Shown piece by piece: positions 25,381 to 34,617 of a stretch of DNA of 64,000 nucleotides. Both the position numbers and the translations under genes were made by a program. The stretch lies in the NCBI RefSeq assembly GCF_003545805.1, contig NZ_NMQR01000001.1:1-64000 (forward strand), in the 5' to 3' direction. A model generated the notes under the pieces. The model saw only the letters and a list, made by a program, of their open reading frames with translations, searched no databases and was not told the DNA's origin. Source of the DNA: Photorhabdus sp. CRCIA-P01. GTDB taxonomy: Bacteria > Pseudomonadota > Gammaproteobacteria > Enterobacterales > Enterobacteriaceae. The stretch's first letter is position 1. Every line of letters starts with the position of its first letter.

Positions 25381-27102
25381 ATGAGTTTATTGGATGGTTT
25401 ACAAGAAAAACTGGACGGTTACTTTAATAAAACAAGTGAAATCAACTATGTAAAAATATTTGATACTCCCAAAGTATGGGGGCTTCCTTTTGGAAAAGAG
25501 ATAATGCCACAAGCTGTTAAAAGAGCAGCGGAATTTGAAGATGCTATTGTAAGCATTCTGGAAAACATGCGTTATCGCTGTGATATTTCCTCCTTGAATG
25601 CCCCGGATGCAGAGTGGAGAAAAGTTATCCTATCAGCTATTGATCGCGCATTTACAAAGAAAATAAACAGGAAGGACAGAACTCAGATAAGGTTCTTATT
25701 CGCTCAGACACCGACATCTTTGTTAAACGGTGTGAATTCATACTTTGAAGGTACCCCTGAATATCTGGCATTGAAGAATGATATTATTAAATTAATTCAA
25801 GAAAGGAGAGATAATTGGGAGTGTATACCTGAAATATGGATTGGTCGATTTTACAGGATAGTAGACGGACTTAAAATATCATTAGAGAAGAAACTGCTGC
25901 CAGAAGAAATGATTCCAGAAGCCGATACCAGAATGACATGGAATCATACAAAAATTATCGCAGTTGATGGAATTGAGTCATTTGTCGGGGGCCATAATTT
26001 AAATATGGATCTTTTTAAACATTACCCTCCCGTTCATGATGTCTCTGTTAAAGTTATAGGAACGGCATCATTAAGCTCACAATTATTTTTAAATAACATG
26101 TGGGAGGCGAATACAGACCTCTTAACTAAAGAATTCTTTGATATAGATGAAAATAGATGGGTAAATGTAAATGGTATTGTGGGAAAGCCGGAAGATCCAT
26201 TAAAAAAAGAGCACATTACTGAATATATAGACAGAAAAAAACAAGAATGCCTAAAAAATCCACCTAAGGACCCAGAATATAAGAAAGCAAGCAGGATATT
26301 ATCCGTAGGTAAATATTGGGCTGGTCCTGATATGCGAACAGATTATAAAAAAGGCTCTGAAATAATGAAAGAGTTTATAATAAAGAATGCAAAGAAAAAA
26401 ATTCGCATGTCCCAACAGGATCTCGTCAGTGCATGGAAAAAACAATGGCGAGATCATCATGTATGCCGATGGTTAATCGAAGCATTACTTGCCAACCCCG
26501 AGCTGGAAGTTCAAATTGTTGTATCACCACTTGATGCAGCCGCAGGTGCTTCTGGTGATCAATATTCTTTTGGTTCTGGAGCCAGAAGAACGTTTGAATT
26601 ATTTAAATACTATTTGACACATGATGAGCATACCAATGAGAAGCTGAGAGATCCGGATGGAATTAGGCAAGCCGCACTGAAAAGAATAGAGGTTGCCCCT
26701 TTTTTCTTTACAGACAAAGTACCTGAAGATCTTTTGATTGAAGGTGCTACATACAAATGGCCAACCCCGGATGAAAATTCTTATACTGCTACACTAAAAG
26801 AACCGTCTCTTTTTGAAAGACCTCCACAGGAAGGTGCTATAGGACGCCCATTCCGATCCTTAATTAAAGCAAGTGGTCCGGTATATCCCAAAGTCCCCCC
26901 TGCTCCTGGCAATCATGCAAAAGTAACAATCATTGATGATGAACTATACGTGGTTGGTTCTGATAATCTCTATCCGGGATATCTTTCAGAATTCAACTAT
27001 CTTATTGAGGGAGAGGACGCGGTGAAAGCTTTCATAGAATCCTACTGGGAACCGTTGTGGAAATACTCAGGAACACACGCATTTAATGACAAAAATGTTT
27101 GA
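25381..27102 (+). CDS. Phospholipase D-superfamily protein with two HKD motifs
   Basis: A 573-aa protein with both catalytic HxKx4D motifs: HTKIIAVD (His-189, Lys-191, Asp-196, followed by GGHN) and HAKVTIID (His-512, Lys-514, Asp-519, followed by GSDN). Two HKD half-sites in one chain are typical of phospholipase D enzymes that cleave or transfer phosphatidyl groups. There is no signal peptide or membrane segment. Size and lack of a secretion signal are compatible with Yersinia Ymt-like or type VI effector-type PLDs, but I cannot confirm the subfamily. It stands alone with a good ribosome binding site (CGGAGG); a CCCGCCA/TGGCGGG hairpin lies just downstream. Confidence 0.85.
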   Translation: MSLLDGLQEKLDGYFNKTSEINYVKIFDTPKVWGLPFGKEIMPQAVKRAAEFEDAIVSILENMRYRCDISSLNAPDAEWRKVILSAIDRAFTKKINRKDRTQIRFLFAQTPTSLLNGVNSYFEGTPEYLALKNDIIKLIQERRDNWECIPEIWIGRFYRIVDGLKISLEKKLLPEEMIPEADTRMTWNHTKIIAVDGIESFVGGHNLNMDLFKHYPPVHDVSVKVIGTASLSSQLFLNNMWEANTDLLTKEFFDIDENRWVNVNGIVGKPEDPLKKEHITEYIDRKKQECLKNPPKDPEYKKASRILSVGKYWAGPDMRTDYKKGSEIMKEFIIKNAKKKIRMSQQDLVSAWKKQWRDHHVCRWLIEALLANPELEVQIVVSPLDAAAGASGDQYSFGSGARRTFELFKYYLTHDEHTNEKLRDPDGIRQAALKRIEVAPFFFTDKVPEDLLIEGATYKWPTPDENSYTATLKEPSLFERPPQEGAIGRPFRSLIKASGPVYPKVPPAPGNHAKVTIIDDELYVVGSDNLYPGYLSEFNYLIEGEDAVKAFIESYWEPLWKYSGTHAFNDKNV

Positions 27103-27128
27103 TGTAAGTAACAAATGTATTGATATAT

Positions 27129-27149
27129 ACCCGCCAAATGCTGGCGGGT
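27129..27149 (+). terminator. Hairpin after the PLD gene
   Basis: Arms ACCCGCCA and TGGCGGGT around a 5-base loop begin about 27 bp after the PLD stop. There is no clear U-run because an ERIC element starts directly after it, so termination is plausible but weakly supported. Confidence 0.45.
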
Positions 27150-27278
27150 ATATACCCTTCATCTTTCAAGCTGCTGCTTTGTTGGCTACTTTCACTCACC
27201 CCAGTCACATCGTTATCTATGCTCCTGGGGATTCGTTCACTTGCCGCCGCGCTGCAACTCGAAATCTATTAGGTATAC
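27149..27278. repeat. ERIC element (copy 3)
   Basis: A full ERIC palindrome with CACTCACCCCAGTCACAT and CTATGCTCCTGGGGATTCG, ending in CTATTAGGTATA. It sits between the PLD gene and the dsdA 3' region. The remaining ~190 bp up to dsdA hold nothing I can recognise. Confidence 0.9.
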
Positions 27279-27469
27279 AACTTGAAAAACATTAAGGAGA
27301 TGACTTTTCAGAGTAGGAAACCAAATCAACGCATTTTTCAGTAATAGCCTGGAAGCCAGCGGGACATTGAACCTGAGAAACCAGATACTGGCAACCCGAT
27401 TGTCCCTGTGAAAAACACCATTTTTATTTTCAAATAATCTGGGTTTGAAGCCCGTTAAATTATTTACAA

Positions 27470-28801
27470 TTAAATTTTCGCTGTAGCCAGATATTTTGTC
27501 ATTTCATCAGCGGGCACCATGCCGCCGCCGGTTGCCCAAACCAAATGCGTAGCCTGTTTCATCTTCTCTGCTGAAAGGTTCTTATTATTCAGATAATCGA
27601 GGTTTCCACTCACACGAGCAGGACCCGCCATCCCAACTAACGCCGAAGGCTCTAACCGGATACCTTCATCACGATCCAGTAAGCCCAATAGATTATACAT
27701 TTCCTGATCTTGGACAGTATAAAATCCATCCAGCAAGCGTTCCATCGCACGCCCAACAAAGCCGGAAGCCCTGCCTACCGCAAGACCATCAGCAGCAGTG
27801 ATATTGTCGATCCCGATGTCTTGTACACAAATATTGTCATGCAAACCGGTATATACTCCCAACAACATACTAGGAGAATGGGTCGGTTCAGCAAAAATGC
27901 AGTGCACATGATCGCCAAAAGCCAGTTTCAATCCAAATGCAACACCACCGGGACCACCACCAACGCCACACGGCAAATAAACAAATAATGGGTGATCTTC
28001 ATCAACCACAATATTCATCTGCTCAAACTGCGCCTTTACCCGTCCACCTGCAACAGAATATCCCAGAAACAATGTTTGGGAGTTTTCGTCGTCAATAAAG
28101 AAACAGTTAGGATCAGATTCGGCTTCTTTACGCCCTCTGGCTACGGCTACCCCGTAATCCAGTTCATGTTCCACGACATTGACCCCATGTGAACGTAGTT
28201 TTTGCTTCTTCCATTCACGAGCATCGGCAGACATATGCACACTGACATTAAAGCCCAGTCTTGCACTGACAATACCAATGGACAGCCCCAAATTGCCGGT
28301 AGAACCTACAGCAATACTGTATTGATTAAAGAACTGCCTGAACTCTTCCGAAAACAATTTGCTATAATCATCGTTTTCAGAAAGCCAACCTGCCTGTAAT
28401 GCCAATTTTTCCGCGTGAGTTAACACCTCATAAATTCCACCTCGTGCTTTAATCGAACCGGAAATTGGCAAGTGGCTGTCTTTTTTAAGCAAAATTCTCC
28501 CTGTGATATCCACACCATAATGTTGTTCCAGTGTTTTCCGCATCGCAGGAATAGCCACTATTTCCGATTCAATGATGCCATGCATGGCGGCTGTTTCCGG
28601 GAAAGCTTGACATAAATAAGGCGCAAAACGATCCAGGCGTGCTTCAGCATCCCCAACATCATCAGCGACCAAACCGACAAAAGACAACCCCTCTTTCAAG
28701 GTGGTATTACAAGGGTTAAACCAGAAGATTTCCTCTAATTCCATTAAATTTTTTACTAACGGATATTCATTTAGTAATTGTTGAATTTCAGTACTTTTCA
28801 T
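27470..28801 (-). CDS. dsdA: D-serine ammonia-lyase (D-serine dehydratase)
   Basis: A 443-aa fold-type II PLP enzyme converting D-serine to pyruvate and ammonia. The PLP lysine is Lys-118 in [13 protein letters not shown]. The glycine-rich phosphate loop is [13 protein letters not shown], and [13 protein letters not shown] follows. Sequence and length fit E. coli DsdA. I use the ATG at 28801 ([19 protein letters not shown]); the longer frame to 28894 only translates part of an ERIC repeat. dsdX lies upstream on the same strand but is separated by ~430 bp containing the ERIC. Confidence 0.95.
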   Translation of the reverse strand: MKSTEIQQLLNEYPLVKNLMELEEIFWFNPCNTTLKEGLSFVGLVADDVGDAEARLDRFAPYLCQAFPETAAMHGIIESEIVAIPAMRKTLEQHYGVDITGRILLKKDSHLPISGSIKARGGIYEVLTHAEKLALQAGWLSENDDYSKLFSEEFRQFFNQYSIAVGSTGNLGLSIGIVSARLGFNVSVHMSADAREWKKQKLRSHGVNVVEHELDYGVAVARGRKEAESDPNCFFIDDENSQTLFLGYSVAGGRVKAQFEQMNIVVDEDHPLFVYLPCGVGGGPGGVAFGLKLAFGDHVHCIFAEPTHSPSMLLGVYTGLHDNICVQDIGIDNITAADGLAVGRASGFVGRAMERLLDGFYTVQDQEMYNLLGLLDRDEGIRLEPSALVGMAGPARVSGNLDYLNNKNLSAEKMKQATHLVWATGGGMVPADEMTKYLATAKI

Positions 28802-28834
28802 GTTTGTGTTAACCCAATATGAGTGTTTCCCTGG

Positions 28835-28965
28835 TATATACCCTTCATCTTTCAAGCTGCTGCTTTGCTGGCTACTTTCACTCACCCCAGTCACATCGTT
28901 ATCTATGCTCCTGGGGATTCGTTCACTTGCCGCCTCGCTGCAACTCGAAATCTATTAGGTATATA
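28835..28965. repeat. ERIC element (copy 4), in the dsdX-dsdA gap
   Basis: A full ERIC palindrome starting 34 bp upstream of the dsdA start codon. If dsdX and dsdA are co-transcribed, the element becomes part of the mRNA and could fold into a long hairpin affecting dsdA expression. Confidence 0.9.
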
Positions 28966-29232
28966 AAAACAACTGTTGCTTTTTTGATTATTAGAATTTT
29001 ATTATATTCAATATGTTATGTTTACTACAACTTCTTACCAATATCAGCACATCATATTTTATTTATTTTTATCTTCCCCTTATTTCGATTACTACGTTAA
29101 TGTTTATTTTTTTATTATTTTAGCTATAAAAGCTGCCTATTTTATAGGCTTCCCTGGTATTGACACTTCGCACTTCTTATTCTTATTTTTCAAGCTGAGT
29201 TGTTGCTTCTTTCCATTACACAATGGTAGCCA

Positions 29233-30570
29233 TCATACAATGGTAGAAAGAAGAAACGTCCCAATCAACGCAACCACGGACGCAATAAATGTTGCGGTTG
29301 TGTAGTACTTAAAAGTTTCACTGAGCGTTGCCCCGCAATATTGCTTAACCAACCAAAACAGTGAATCAGTCACAATAGTACAGCCGATAGCACCAGAACC
29401 AATAGCCAATGTAATGATTTCAGGGCTAATATCTGGATATAACGGCAACATAGGCGAAACAATCGCTGTTGCCCCCATCATTGCGACTGTTGCTGAACCA
29501 ACCGCCGCATGCAAAATAATGGCAACCAACCAAGACAAAAGAATTGGATGCATATCCAAACTCGACAAAACAACGGCCAACGACTCACTAAGGCCACTGA
29601 CTTTTAAAATACTATTAAATGCTCCGCCCGCGCCGATAATTAATAAAATATTGGCGATAGAAGAGAAACAATCTTCTGTTTTCGTCAACAACGTACTCAT
29701 TTCCATATTTTGCTTGATGCCCAAGGTGTAATAGGCAACAAACGCGGCAATGAACATAGCTGTAATAGGATTACCAATAAATTCCAGCGCCGTATAAAAC
29801 ATGGTGCCTTTTTCCATATTTAATTCAGCAGCCGTTTTAACCAACATTAACCCAATTGGCAATAACACTGTAAACAATGTCACGCCTAAAGAGGGTAAAT
29901 CCTCTTCTTTACGAACGGCAATTTCAGAAAATTCAGCCGGAACCGATTTAAAAGGCAGACGGCTACCGAGAAGTTTCTGAAATAATGGCCCCCCCACCAA
30001 AGCTGCAAACAGGCCAACTATCAGCCCATAAACAATCACCGAGCCAATATCCGCACCCAGTTTATTCGTCACAAATAATGCAGCCGGGTGTGGAGGAACA
30101 ATACAGTGAACCGCCATCAATGCTGTACATAATGGAATCGCTAATTTCAGCAGTGACGTATTGGTTTTCCTGGCAATAGAAAACGCCAGTGGAATTAACA
30201 ATACCACCCCGACTTCGACAAACAGCGTAATACCACAAACCAGACCAATCAGTACCATAATGATATCAGGTGACAACCATCGGCATTTTTGCAATGTGAT
30301 ACCAATACGCTCTGCCGCGCCGGATATCTCCATCATCTTACCAAGAATAGTCCCCAAACCAATCACTGCGGCCAAAAAACCTAACGTATCCCCGATTCCC
30401 CCTTGAATGGCGTTCACCATTTCAACAGGGTCCATTCCCATTAAGGCACCAACATAAAAACTGGCTAATAATAGTGCAAGAAAAGGGTGAATTTTTAATT
30501 TAATTATCGTAAATACAATTAACACAATACTTGTAAGTAACGTACCAATCACCCAAGGTTGTGAATCCAC
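29233..30570 (-). CDS. dsdX: D-serine transporter DsdX (GntP family)
   Basis: A 445-aa GntP-family permease with ~12-14 membrane segments (FLALLLASFYVGALMGM, GFLAAVIGLGTILGKMMEISGAAERI, IVPPHPAALFVT, GSATVAMMGATAIVSPML, GSGAIGCTIVTDSLFWLVKQY). Together with the adjacent dsdA and divergent dsdC this is the dsdCXA locus, so D-serine is the likely substrate. The dsdX-dsdC intergenic space holds a palindrome and a CRP-like site. Confidence 0.93.
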   Translation of the reverse strand: MDSQPWVIGTLLTSIVLIVFTIIKLKIHPFLALLLASFYVGALMGMDPVEMVNAIQGGIGDTLGFLAAVIGLGTILGKMMEISGAAERIGITLQKCRWLSPDIIMVLIGLVCGITLFVEVGVVLLIPLAFSIARKTNTSLLKLAIPLCTALMAVHCIVPPHPAALFVTNKLGADIGSVIVYGLIVGLFAALVGGPLFQKLLGSRLPFKSVPAEFSEIAVRKEEDLPSLGVTLFTVLLPIGLMLVKTAAELNMEKGTMFYTALEFIGNPITAMFIAAFVAYYTLGIKQNMEMSTLLTKTEDCFSSIANILLIIGAGGAFNSILKVSGLSESLAVVLSSLDMHPILLSWLVAIILHAAVGSATVAMMGATAIVSPMLPLYPDISPEIITLAIGSGAIGCTIVTDSLFWLVKQYCGATLSETFKYYTTATFIASVVALIGTFLLSTIV

Positions 30571-30618
30571 TTAATCATTCCCCGCGGTTAGCCTCTGTTC
30601 ATCACACGAATTTTCATT

Positions 30619-30638
30619 ATTGAATATGAATATTCAAT
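30619..30638. promoter_or_regulatory. Palindrome in the dsdC-dsdX divergent region
   Basis: Perfect 9-bp arms ATTGAATAT and ATATTCAAT are separated by GA, about 50 bp upstream of dsdX. It is a candidate binding site for the LysR-type activator DsdC or an overlapping regulator; assignment is inference. Confidence 0.5.
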
Positions 30639-30719
30639 TTTTGACAAATGATTAATACATAGTCATGCATGAATCAGATTGAGCCAATTCAGTGATACCG
30701 ATCAAAATTTTCACTTTAT

Positions 30720-30736
30720 TTGCGATTTAAATCACT
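30720..30736. promoter_or_regulatory. CRP-like site between dsdX and dsdC
   Basis: TTGCGATTTAAATCACT fits the CRP pattern TGTGA-N6-TCACA with one mismatch in each half. E. coli dsdXA expression is known to need CRP as well as DsdC, so the location makes sense. Confidence 0.45.
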
Positions 30737-30811
30737 AAAACTATCTGAAACATACCGCCTTAATGATACGGTTATATTATCCGTCGTCGATGAACTAGAA
30801 ACACTATAAAT

Positions 30812-31750
30812 ATGTACACAGATGATAATTTCATGGTTGTAAATAAGTTACTCAATGGAAGCCAGTTATCAAAGCTGCATACATTTGAGATAGCCGCTCG
30901 CCACTGCTCTTTTGTTCTGGCTGCTGACGAATTAGCTATCACTGCCAGTGCGGTCAGCCATCGAATCAGTTCTCTGGAACAAGAGTTAGGATTCAAACTT
31001 TTCCAACGTTTTCACAGAAAAATTGAATTAACTTGTGAAGGAAAGCGTTTATTTTGGACAATTAAATCGACGCTGGAACACCTCAATCAGGAAATTCTGG
31101 AAATAAAAAGTCAGGAGTTATCGGGTAACCTGACGATTTACTCCCGTCCGACTTTTACTCAATGCTGGCTAGTGCCTAAATTGGCTGATTTTAATCAGCG
31201 ATATCCATCCATTAACCTGAACATCTTAGTCGGTAATGAAAATGTGAATTTCCGCGGTTATGGTATCGATCTTGCGATCTATTTTGATGATATTATATCC
31301 AACGAATTATCACATCAATATCTGATGAGTGAGTATATTACCCCGGTCTGTAGCCCGCAGTATGCCGAAAAACATAATCTAATGGGAAATATTGATAATC
31401 TACGATACTGCACGCTATTACATGATAAACAAGCATGGAGCTACGATTCTGATACCAAAGAGTGGAATACTTGGGCAGAACACTTTGGCATTACACTGGA
31501 TCCATCACAAAAGTGTATCGTCTTTGATCGCTCCGATTTAGCTGCCGTTGCCGCAATACACCACGCAGGGGTTGCAATGGGAAGAAAAAATATGATTTGG
31601 GAAAAAATTGAAAATAATGAATTAGTCGCCCCTTTTCCCAACACTGAAGTATTATGTAAACAATATTACTATACCTGTACCCTGCCTCAACAACAGAATG
31701 AGAAAGTCAATGCCTTTATCCAATGGCTAAAATCAACTATAGACGAATAA
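30812..31750 (+). CDS. dsdC: LysR-family D-serine locus activator DsdC
   Basis: A 312-aa LysR-type regulator. The winged HTH is SKLHTFEIAARHCSFVLAADELAITASAVSHRISSLEQELGFKLFQR. The effector domain includes GNLTIYSRPTFTQCWLVPKLADFNQRYPSI and FDRSDLAAVAAIHHAGVAMGRK. Sequence and divergent position next to dsdX match E. coli DsdC, which activates dsdXA in the presence of D-serine. An internal ATG at 30833 (MVVNKLLNGSQLSKL) could also be the start and matches the family N-terminus slightly better. Confidence 0.94.
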   Translation: MYTDDNFMVVNKLLNGSQLSKLHTFEIAARHCSFVLAADELAITASAVSHRISSLEQELGFKLFQRFHRKIELTCEGKRLFWTIKSTLEHLNQEILEIKSQELSGNLTIYSRPTFTQCWLVPKLADFNQRYPSINLNILVGNENVNFRGYGIDLAIYFDDIISNELSHQYLMSEYITPVCSPQYAEKHNLMGNIDNLRYCTLLHDKQAWSYDSDTKEWNTWAEHFGITLDPSQKCIVFDRSDLAAVAAIHHAGVAMGRKNMIWEKIENNELVAPFPNTEVLCKQYYYTCTLPQQQNEKVNAFIQWLKSTIDE

Positions 31751-32096
31751 AAATATAGCCAACCATTAAAGCCTGCTCTGTTTTAAGTAGCGATGGTAAG
31801 TTTTAAGTGGCGATAGTGAGTCGCCACAGAATTTAACAACGGATTCTACCCTACTTTCAATTCCATCATTTATTGGCTCTAGGAAAATATTGCCTACCAC
31901 CGTCAAATACCGTTTTACCTTTAATGCATGATGATTTTAATACTAGATTTTTCCTTATCACTATTTCTATCCTTAAAAAATCAGTGATAATGTAATTATT
32001 TGAAAATAACATCTAAACTTAATCAAAAAATATATACTAATGGTGTAAGTTATGATATTCATCGCAACTGCTGATAAGCAAATCGTTTAAATGAGT
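31751..32096. other. AT-rich intergenic region with one hairpin
   Basis: A short tandem repeat (GTTTTAAGTRGCGATRGT, twice near 31788-31818) and a hairpin GTGGCGA/TCGCCAC at 31807-31827 lie after dsdC; the hairpin may act as a terminator although it lacks a U-run. Nothing else is supported. Confidence 0.35.
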
Positions 32097-32225
32097 TATA
32101 TACCTAATAGATTTCGAGTTGCAGCGCGGCGGCAAGTGAACGAATCCCCAGGAGCATAGATAACGATGTGACTGGGGTGAGTGAAAGTAGCCAACAAAGC
32201 AGCAGCTTGAAAGATGAAGGGTATA
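32097..32225. repeat. ERIC element (copy 5)
   Basis: A full ERIC palindrome in the same orientation as copy 1 (CCTAATAGATTTCGAGTTGC at the left, GTGACTGGGGTGAG inside). It ends ~40 bp upstream of the Ail/Lom-like gene and may form part of its leader. Confidence 0.9.
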
Positions 32226-32262
32226 AAGTCATTTATTTTAGAAGTATATAGAGTGTAATGAA

Positions 32263-32835
32263 ATGCAAAAATTGTTATTAAGCTGTGGAGTTATCTTTTC
32301 TGTATCTGCGATAACTTTACCTGCTCAAGCAGAACAACATACAGCTTCAATCGGATACGCCTATGTGAAACCACAAGATGCGAGTGCGCTAAATGGCGCA
32401 ATATTGAGTTATCGATACGAATTGGATGACCAATGGGGGCTATTATCATCATTTACCTTTGCTAAAGGAGATGATAAAGAGACGACAAAAGATTATCACT
32501 CAAAAAGTGATGTTAAGTACTATTCCCTAATGGCGGGCCCAACCTATAGGATTAATAACTATATTAGCTTATATGGTCAACTGGGATTATCCAGGATTAA
32601 TGCAGAATCTTCCACCCACTATAAACCTTCTCCACACTATAGTGGCGGATATATTGAAAAGGAAGCAATAAGCAAAAGTACTTTAGGTTGGGGAGCGGGT
32701 TTTATTATCAATCCAACAACCAACACCTCAATTACCGCCGGTTATGAAGGTAGCCGTTTTAGTATTAAAGACGGAAACGAGAAAGATCACTTATCTACTA
32801 ACGGTTTTAATATAACTGTCGGCTATCGTTTCTAA
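32263..32835 (+). CDS. Ail/OmpX/Lom-family outer-membrane beta-barrel protein
   Basis: A 190-aa protein with a signal peptide (MQKLLLSCGVIFSVSAITLPAQA, cleavage after AQA). An eight-stranded barrel pattern follows: HTASIGYAYVKPQD, GAILSYRYELDD, GLLSSFTFAKGD, YYSLMAGPTYRIN, ISLYGQLGLSRIN, STLGWGAGFIINP, TSITAGYEGSRF, NGFNITVGYRF with the C-terminal Phe. Family members (Ail, OmpX, phage Lom) give serum resistance, adhesion or host-range effects. Its position before a phage tail-fibre-like gene recalls lambda lom-stf. It is followed by a long-loop hairpin terminator at 32859-32906. Confidence 0.88.
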   Translation: MQKLLLSCGVIFSVSAITLPAQAEQHTASIGYAYVKPQDASALNGAILSYRYELDDQWGLLSSFTFAKGDDKETTKDYHSKSDVKYYSLMAGPTYRINNYISLYGQLGLSRINAESSTHYKPSPHYSGGYIEKEAISKSTLGWGAGFIINPTTNTSITAGYEGSRFSIKDGNEKDHLSTNGFNITVGYRF

Positions 32836-32858
32836 TCTTAATCAATGAGCAATGTATC

Positions 32859-32906
32859 ATCACCAAGGTTGAATATTTTATTTAATTGATAATCTTGGTG
32901 ATTTTT
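32859..32906 (+). terminator. Rho-independent terminator after the Ail/Lom gene
   Basis: Arms ATCACCAAG and CTTGGTGAT enclose an AT-rich loop of about 26 bases, followed by TTTT. The loop can form additional AT pairs. Distance from the stop is about 25 bp. Confidence 0.6.
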
Positions 32907-33222
32907 CGAAATATTAAATCGCCATAACTATTTATAATAAATCCAGTAAGCATTATCAGAAAAAATCATAGAAAGAAATTAAAGGGATGAAAGAAAAATA
33001 ATTTCCAAATGTTGAATATAAATAATTTAAACATATTTTCAGTTACAATATTTTTGTTTTTTATTTCTATCAACGATATAAAAACAGTTAATCTTCTGAG
33101 CTAATAAAAACATATCATTATTCTTTATCTGAATTAGACTATGGTTGATGTAAATGACAAGAAATTATCTGTACAATAATTTAATATATTGATTATAAAT
33201 CAACATTATTTAAGGAATATAT
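32907..33222. other. Very AT-rich intergenic region without recognised feature
   Basis: No gene is supported between the terminator and the tail-fibre-like gene. The stretch probably contains the latter's promoter, but many AT-rich hexamers make a call meaningless. A ribosome binding site (AAGGA) precedes the ATG at 33223. Confidence 0.35.
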
Positions 33223-34113
33223 ATGAAAAAAAAGAATGATTTTAAAGCTTTTTCTATTAGTAATGATGCAAATATAATTCATCAAGAAAAATATAGAGAA
33301 AGCCAGAGTTTACAGACTGGGTTTCCACTAAATACTATTTCCATTGATTTATTAAATAAAGTCCTTCGCCAATCATCAATTATATCATCGGTGATAGCTG
33401 ATTTTATCGCGACACAATCTAATAATGATATTCTGGATGATGGCGATATAGCCAAACTCACTAAACAATTAAATAAAGCGTTAGAACGGAAAATCACAAC
33501 CACAGTGCCAAACGCCTCATTAACCCACAAAGGCGTTGTTCAGCTTACAAATGTAATTGGTAATAGTGACACATTAGCTGTTACGCAAAAACTTACTCAG
33601 GATATAATAAATTTATTGAATGAAAATATTAATGGCAAAGTACCCAACACCCGGAAAGTCAATGGGAAGGTATTATCCAGTGACATCAGCTTAAATGCAG
33701 GGGATGTGGGAAGTTACGATAAAACTGAATCAGACAATAAATACCAACCACATGGTAATTATCAGCCAGCAGGACTGTCGTATACTAAAGATGAATCCAA
33801 TGCTCGCTATGGCAGTAAAAACACGGCTTTAAAAGCTACAAATGGTTGGTGGAAATGTGGTGAAACTGGGATGATTCATCAATGGGGAATATCTCCTGAT
33901 TCTCTTAACGAGTCAACTGGAGAATACTATTTTCCTATTGCATTTCCCTCAATTTGTGTCGTCGGAGTAGCAACACCTGATCATGATAACGACGAAGTAG
34001 GTTCTATTTCTGCATATTTTAAAATTATTAGCAATGAGAGATTTAAATTAACCCTTGATCAAAGCGATAATGATCAACCAGCTCGAGTTTTTTGGTTTGC
34101 TATTGGATGGTAA
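33223..34113 (+). CDS. Phage tail-fibre-like protein (orphan)
   Basis: A 296-aa protein. The N-terminus (FSISNDANIIHQEKYRESQSLQTGF...NKVLRQSSIISSVIADFIA...DDGDIAKLTKQLNKAL) follows the usual pattern of tail-fibre attachment domains. The segment ASLTHKGVVQLTN and the linker VNGKVLSSDISLNAGDVGSYDKTE are common in tail fibres. The C-terminal ~95 residues (GWWKCGETGMIHQWGIS...RVFWFAIGW) look like a receptor-binding tip. No tail or capsid gene is nearby, so it is a prophage remnant or a cargo/tip gene. It is followed by a strong hairpin at 34226-34255. Confidence 0.82.
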   Translation: MKKKNDFKAFSISNDANIIHQEKYRESQSLQTGFPLNTISIDLLNKVLRQSSIISSVIADFIATQSNNDILDDGDIAKLTKQLNKALERKITTTVPNASLTHKGVVQLTNVIGNSDTLAVTQKLTQDIINLLNENINGKVPNTRKVNGKVLSSDISLNAGDVGSYDKTESDNKYQPHGNYQPAGLSYTKDESNARYGSKNTALKATNGWWKCGETGMIHQWGISPDSLNESTGEYYFPIAFPSICVVGVATPDHDNDEVGSISAYFKIISNERFKLTLDQSDNDQPARVFWFAIGW

Positions 34114-34225
34114 GGAATACATGACTTTGTAGGCTTGGAAAAAATACCGAGTTATTCTGAATCGGATTGGCACTTCGAAAGTACCAGAAATTGGTTGGTC
34201 AACGCTATCATTATAATCACCAAAC

Positions 34226-34255
34226 AAGGTCGGGGATAGGATAGTCCCCGACCTT
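34226..34255 (+). terminator. Strong hairpin between tail-fibre gene and tRNA-Lys
   Basis: Perfect 11-bp arms AAGGTCGGGGA and TCCCCGACCTT with an 8-base loop, followed by AACAATTTTATTT. It may terminate the tail-fibre transcript (plus) and, from the other side, the tRNA transcript (minus). Confidence 0.7.
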
Positions 34256-34286
34256 AACAATTTTATTTACAACTTATTCATTTGAT

Positions 34287-34363
34287 TGGTGGGTTGTCGG
34301 GGGCTCGAACCCCGGGCCAATTGATTAAGAGTCAACTGCTCTGCCGACTGAGCTAACAACCCA
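34287..34363 (-). tRNA. tRNA-Lys(CUU)
   Basis: The minus strand folds as a cloverleaf: acceptor TGGGTTG/CAACCCA with encoded CCA, D-arm GCTC..GAGC, anticodon stem GTTGA/TCAAT with loop CTCTTAA (anticodon CTT, lysine AAG codons), and T-arm CGGGG-TTCGAGC-CCCCG. Length is 77 nt including CCA. E. coli has only UUU lysine tRNAs, so this is an additional isoacceptor. The 3' end points toward the phage-like genes, as at many integration sites. Confidence 0.93.
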
Positions 34364-34617
34364 ATGTGAGTAATTATTCACCTATATAAAGCTATCGTCA
34401 ATATATTATGACCATTTTTTTCTGAATGAATAATTCATATTCAATTCCAGCAGCACTGACAAGCTAAATTGTAGCCAATTTGTTTTTAAAGTGAGATCAG
34501 ACTGTTATTGTGATAGTCATCTGTGTCACAATATTTTTTGCAAACACCGTCAATATAAGGCTACTTGAAGAGCCGTAACAATTTACCTAAGAAAATAAAA
34601 ATATTGGACACTATTCT

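Noticed and set aside
27086-27295. ORF of 69 codons after the phospholipase D gene
   Set aside because: It starts inside the PLD 3' end and its remainder is translated ERIC sequence.
28802-28894. N-terminal extension of DsdA
   Set aside because: The extra residues are ERIC-derived; family N-terminus and length agree with the ATG at 28801.
28819-29305. Plus-strand ORFs opposite the dsdX-dsdA gap
   Set aside because: They consist of ERIC sequence and very AT-rich DNA antisense to dsdX, without recognisable domains.
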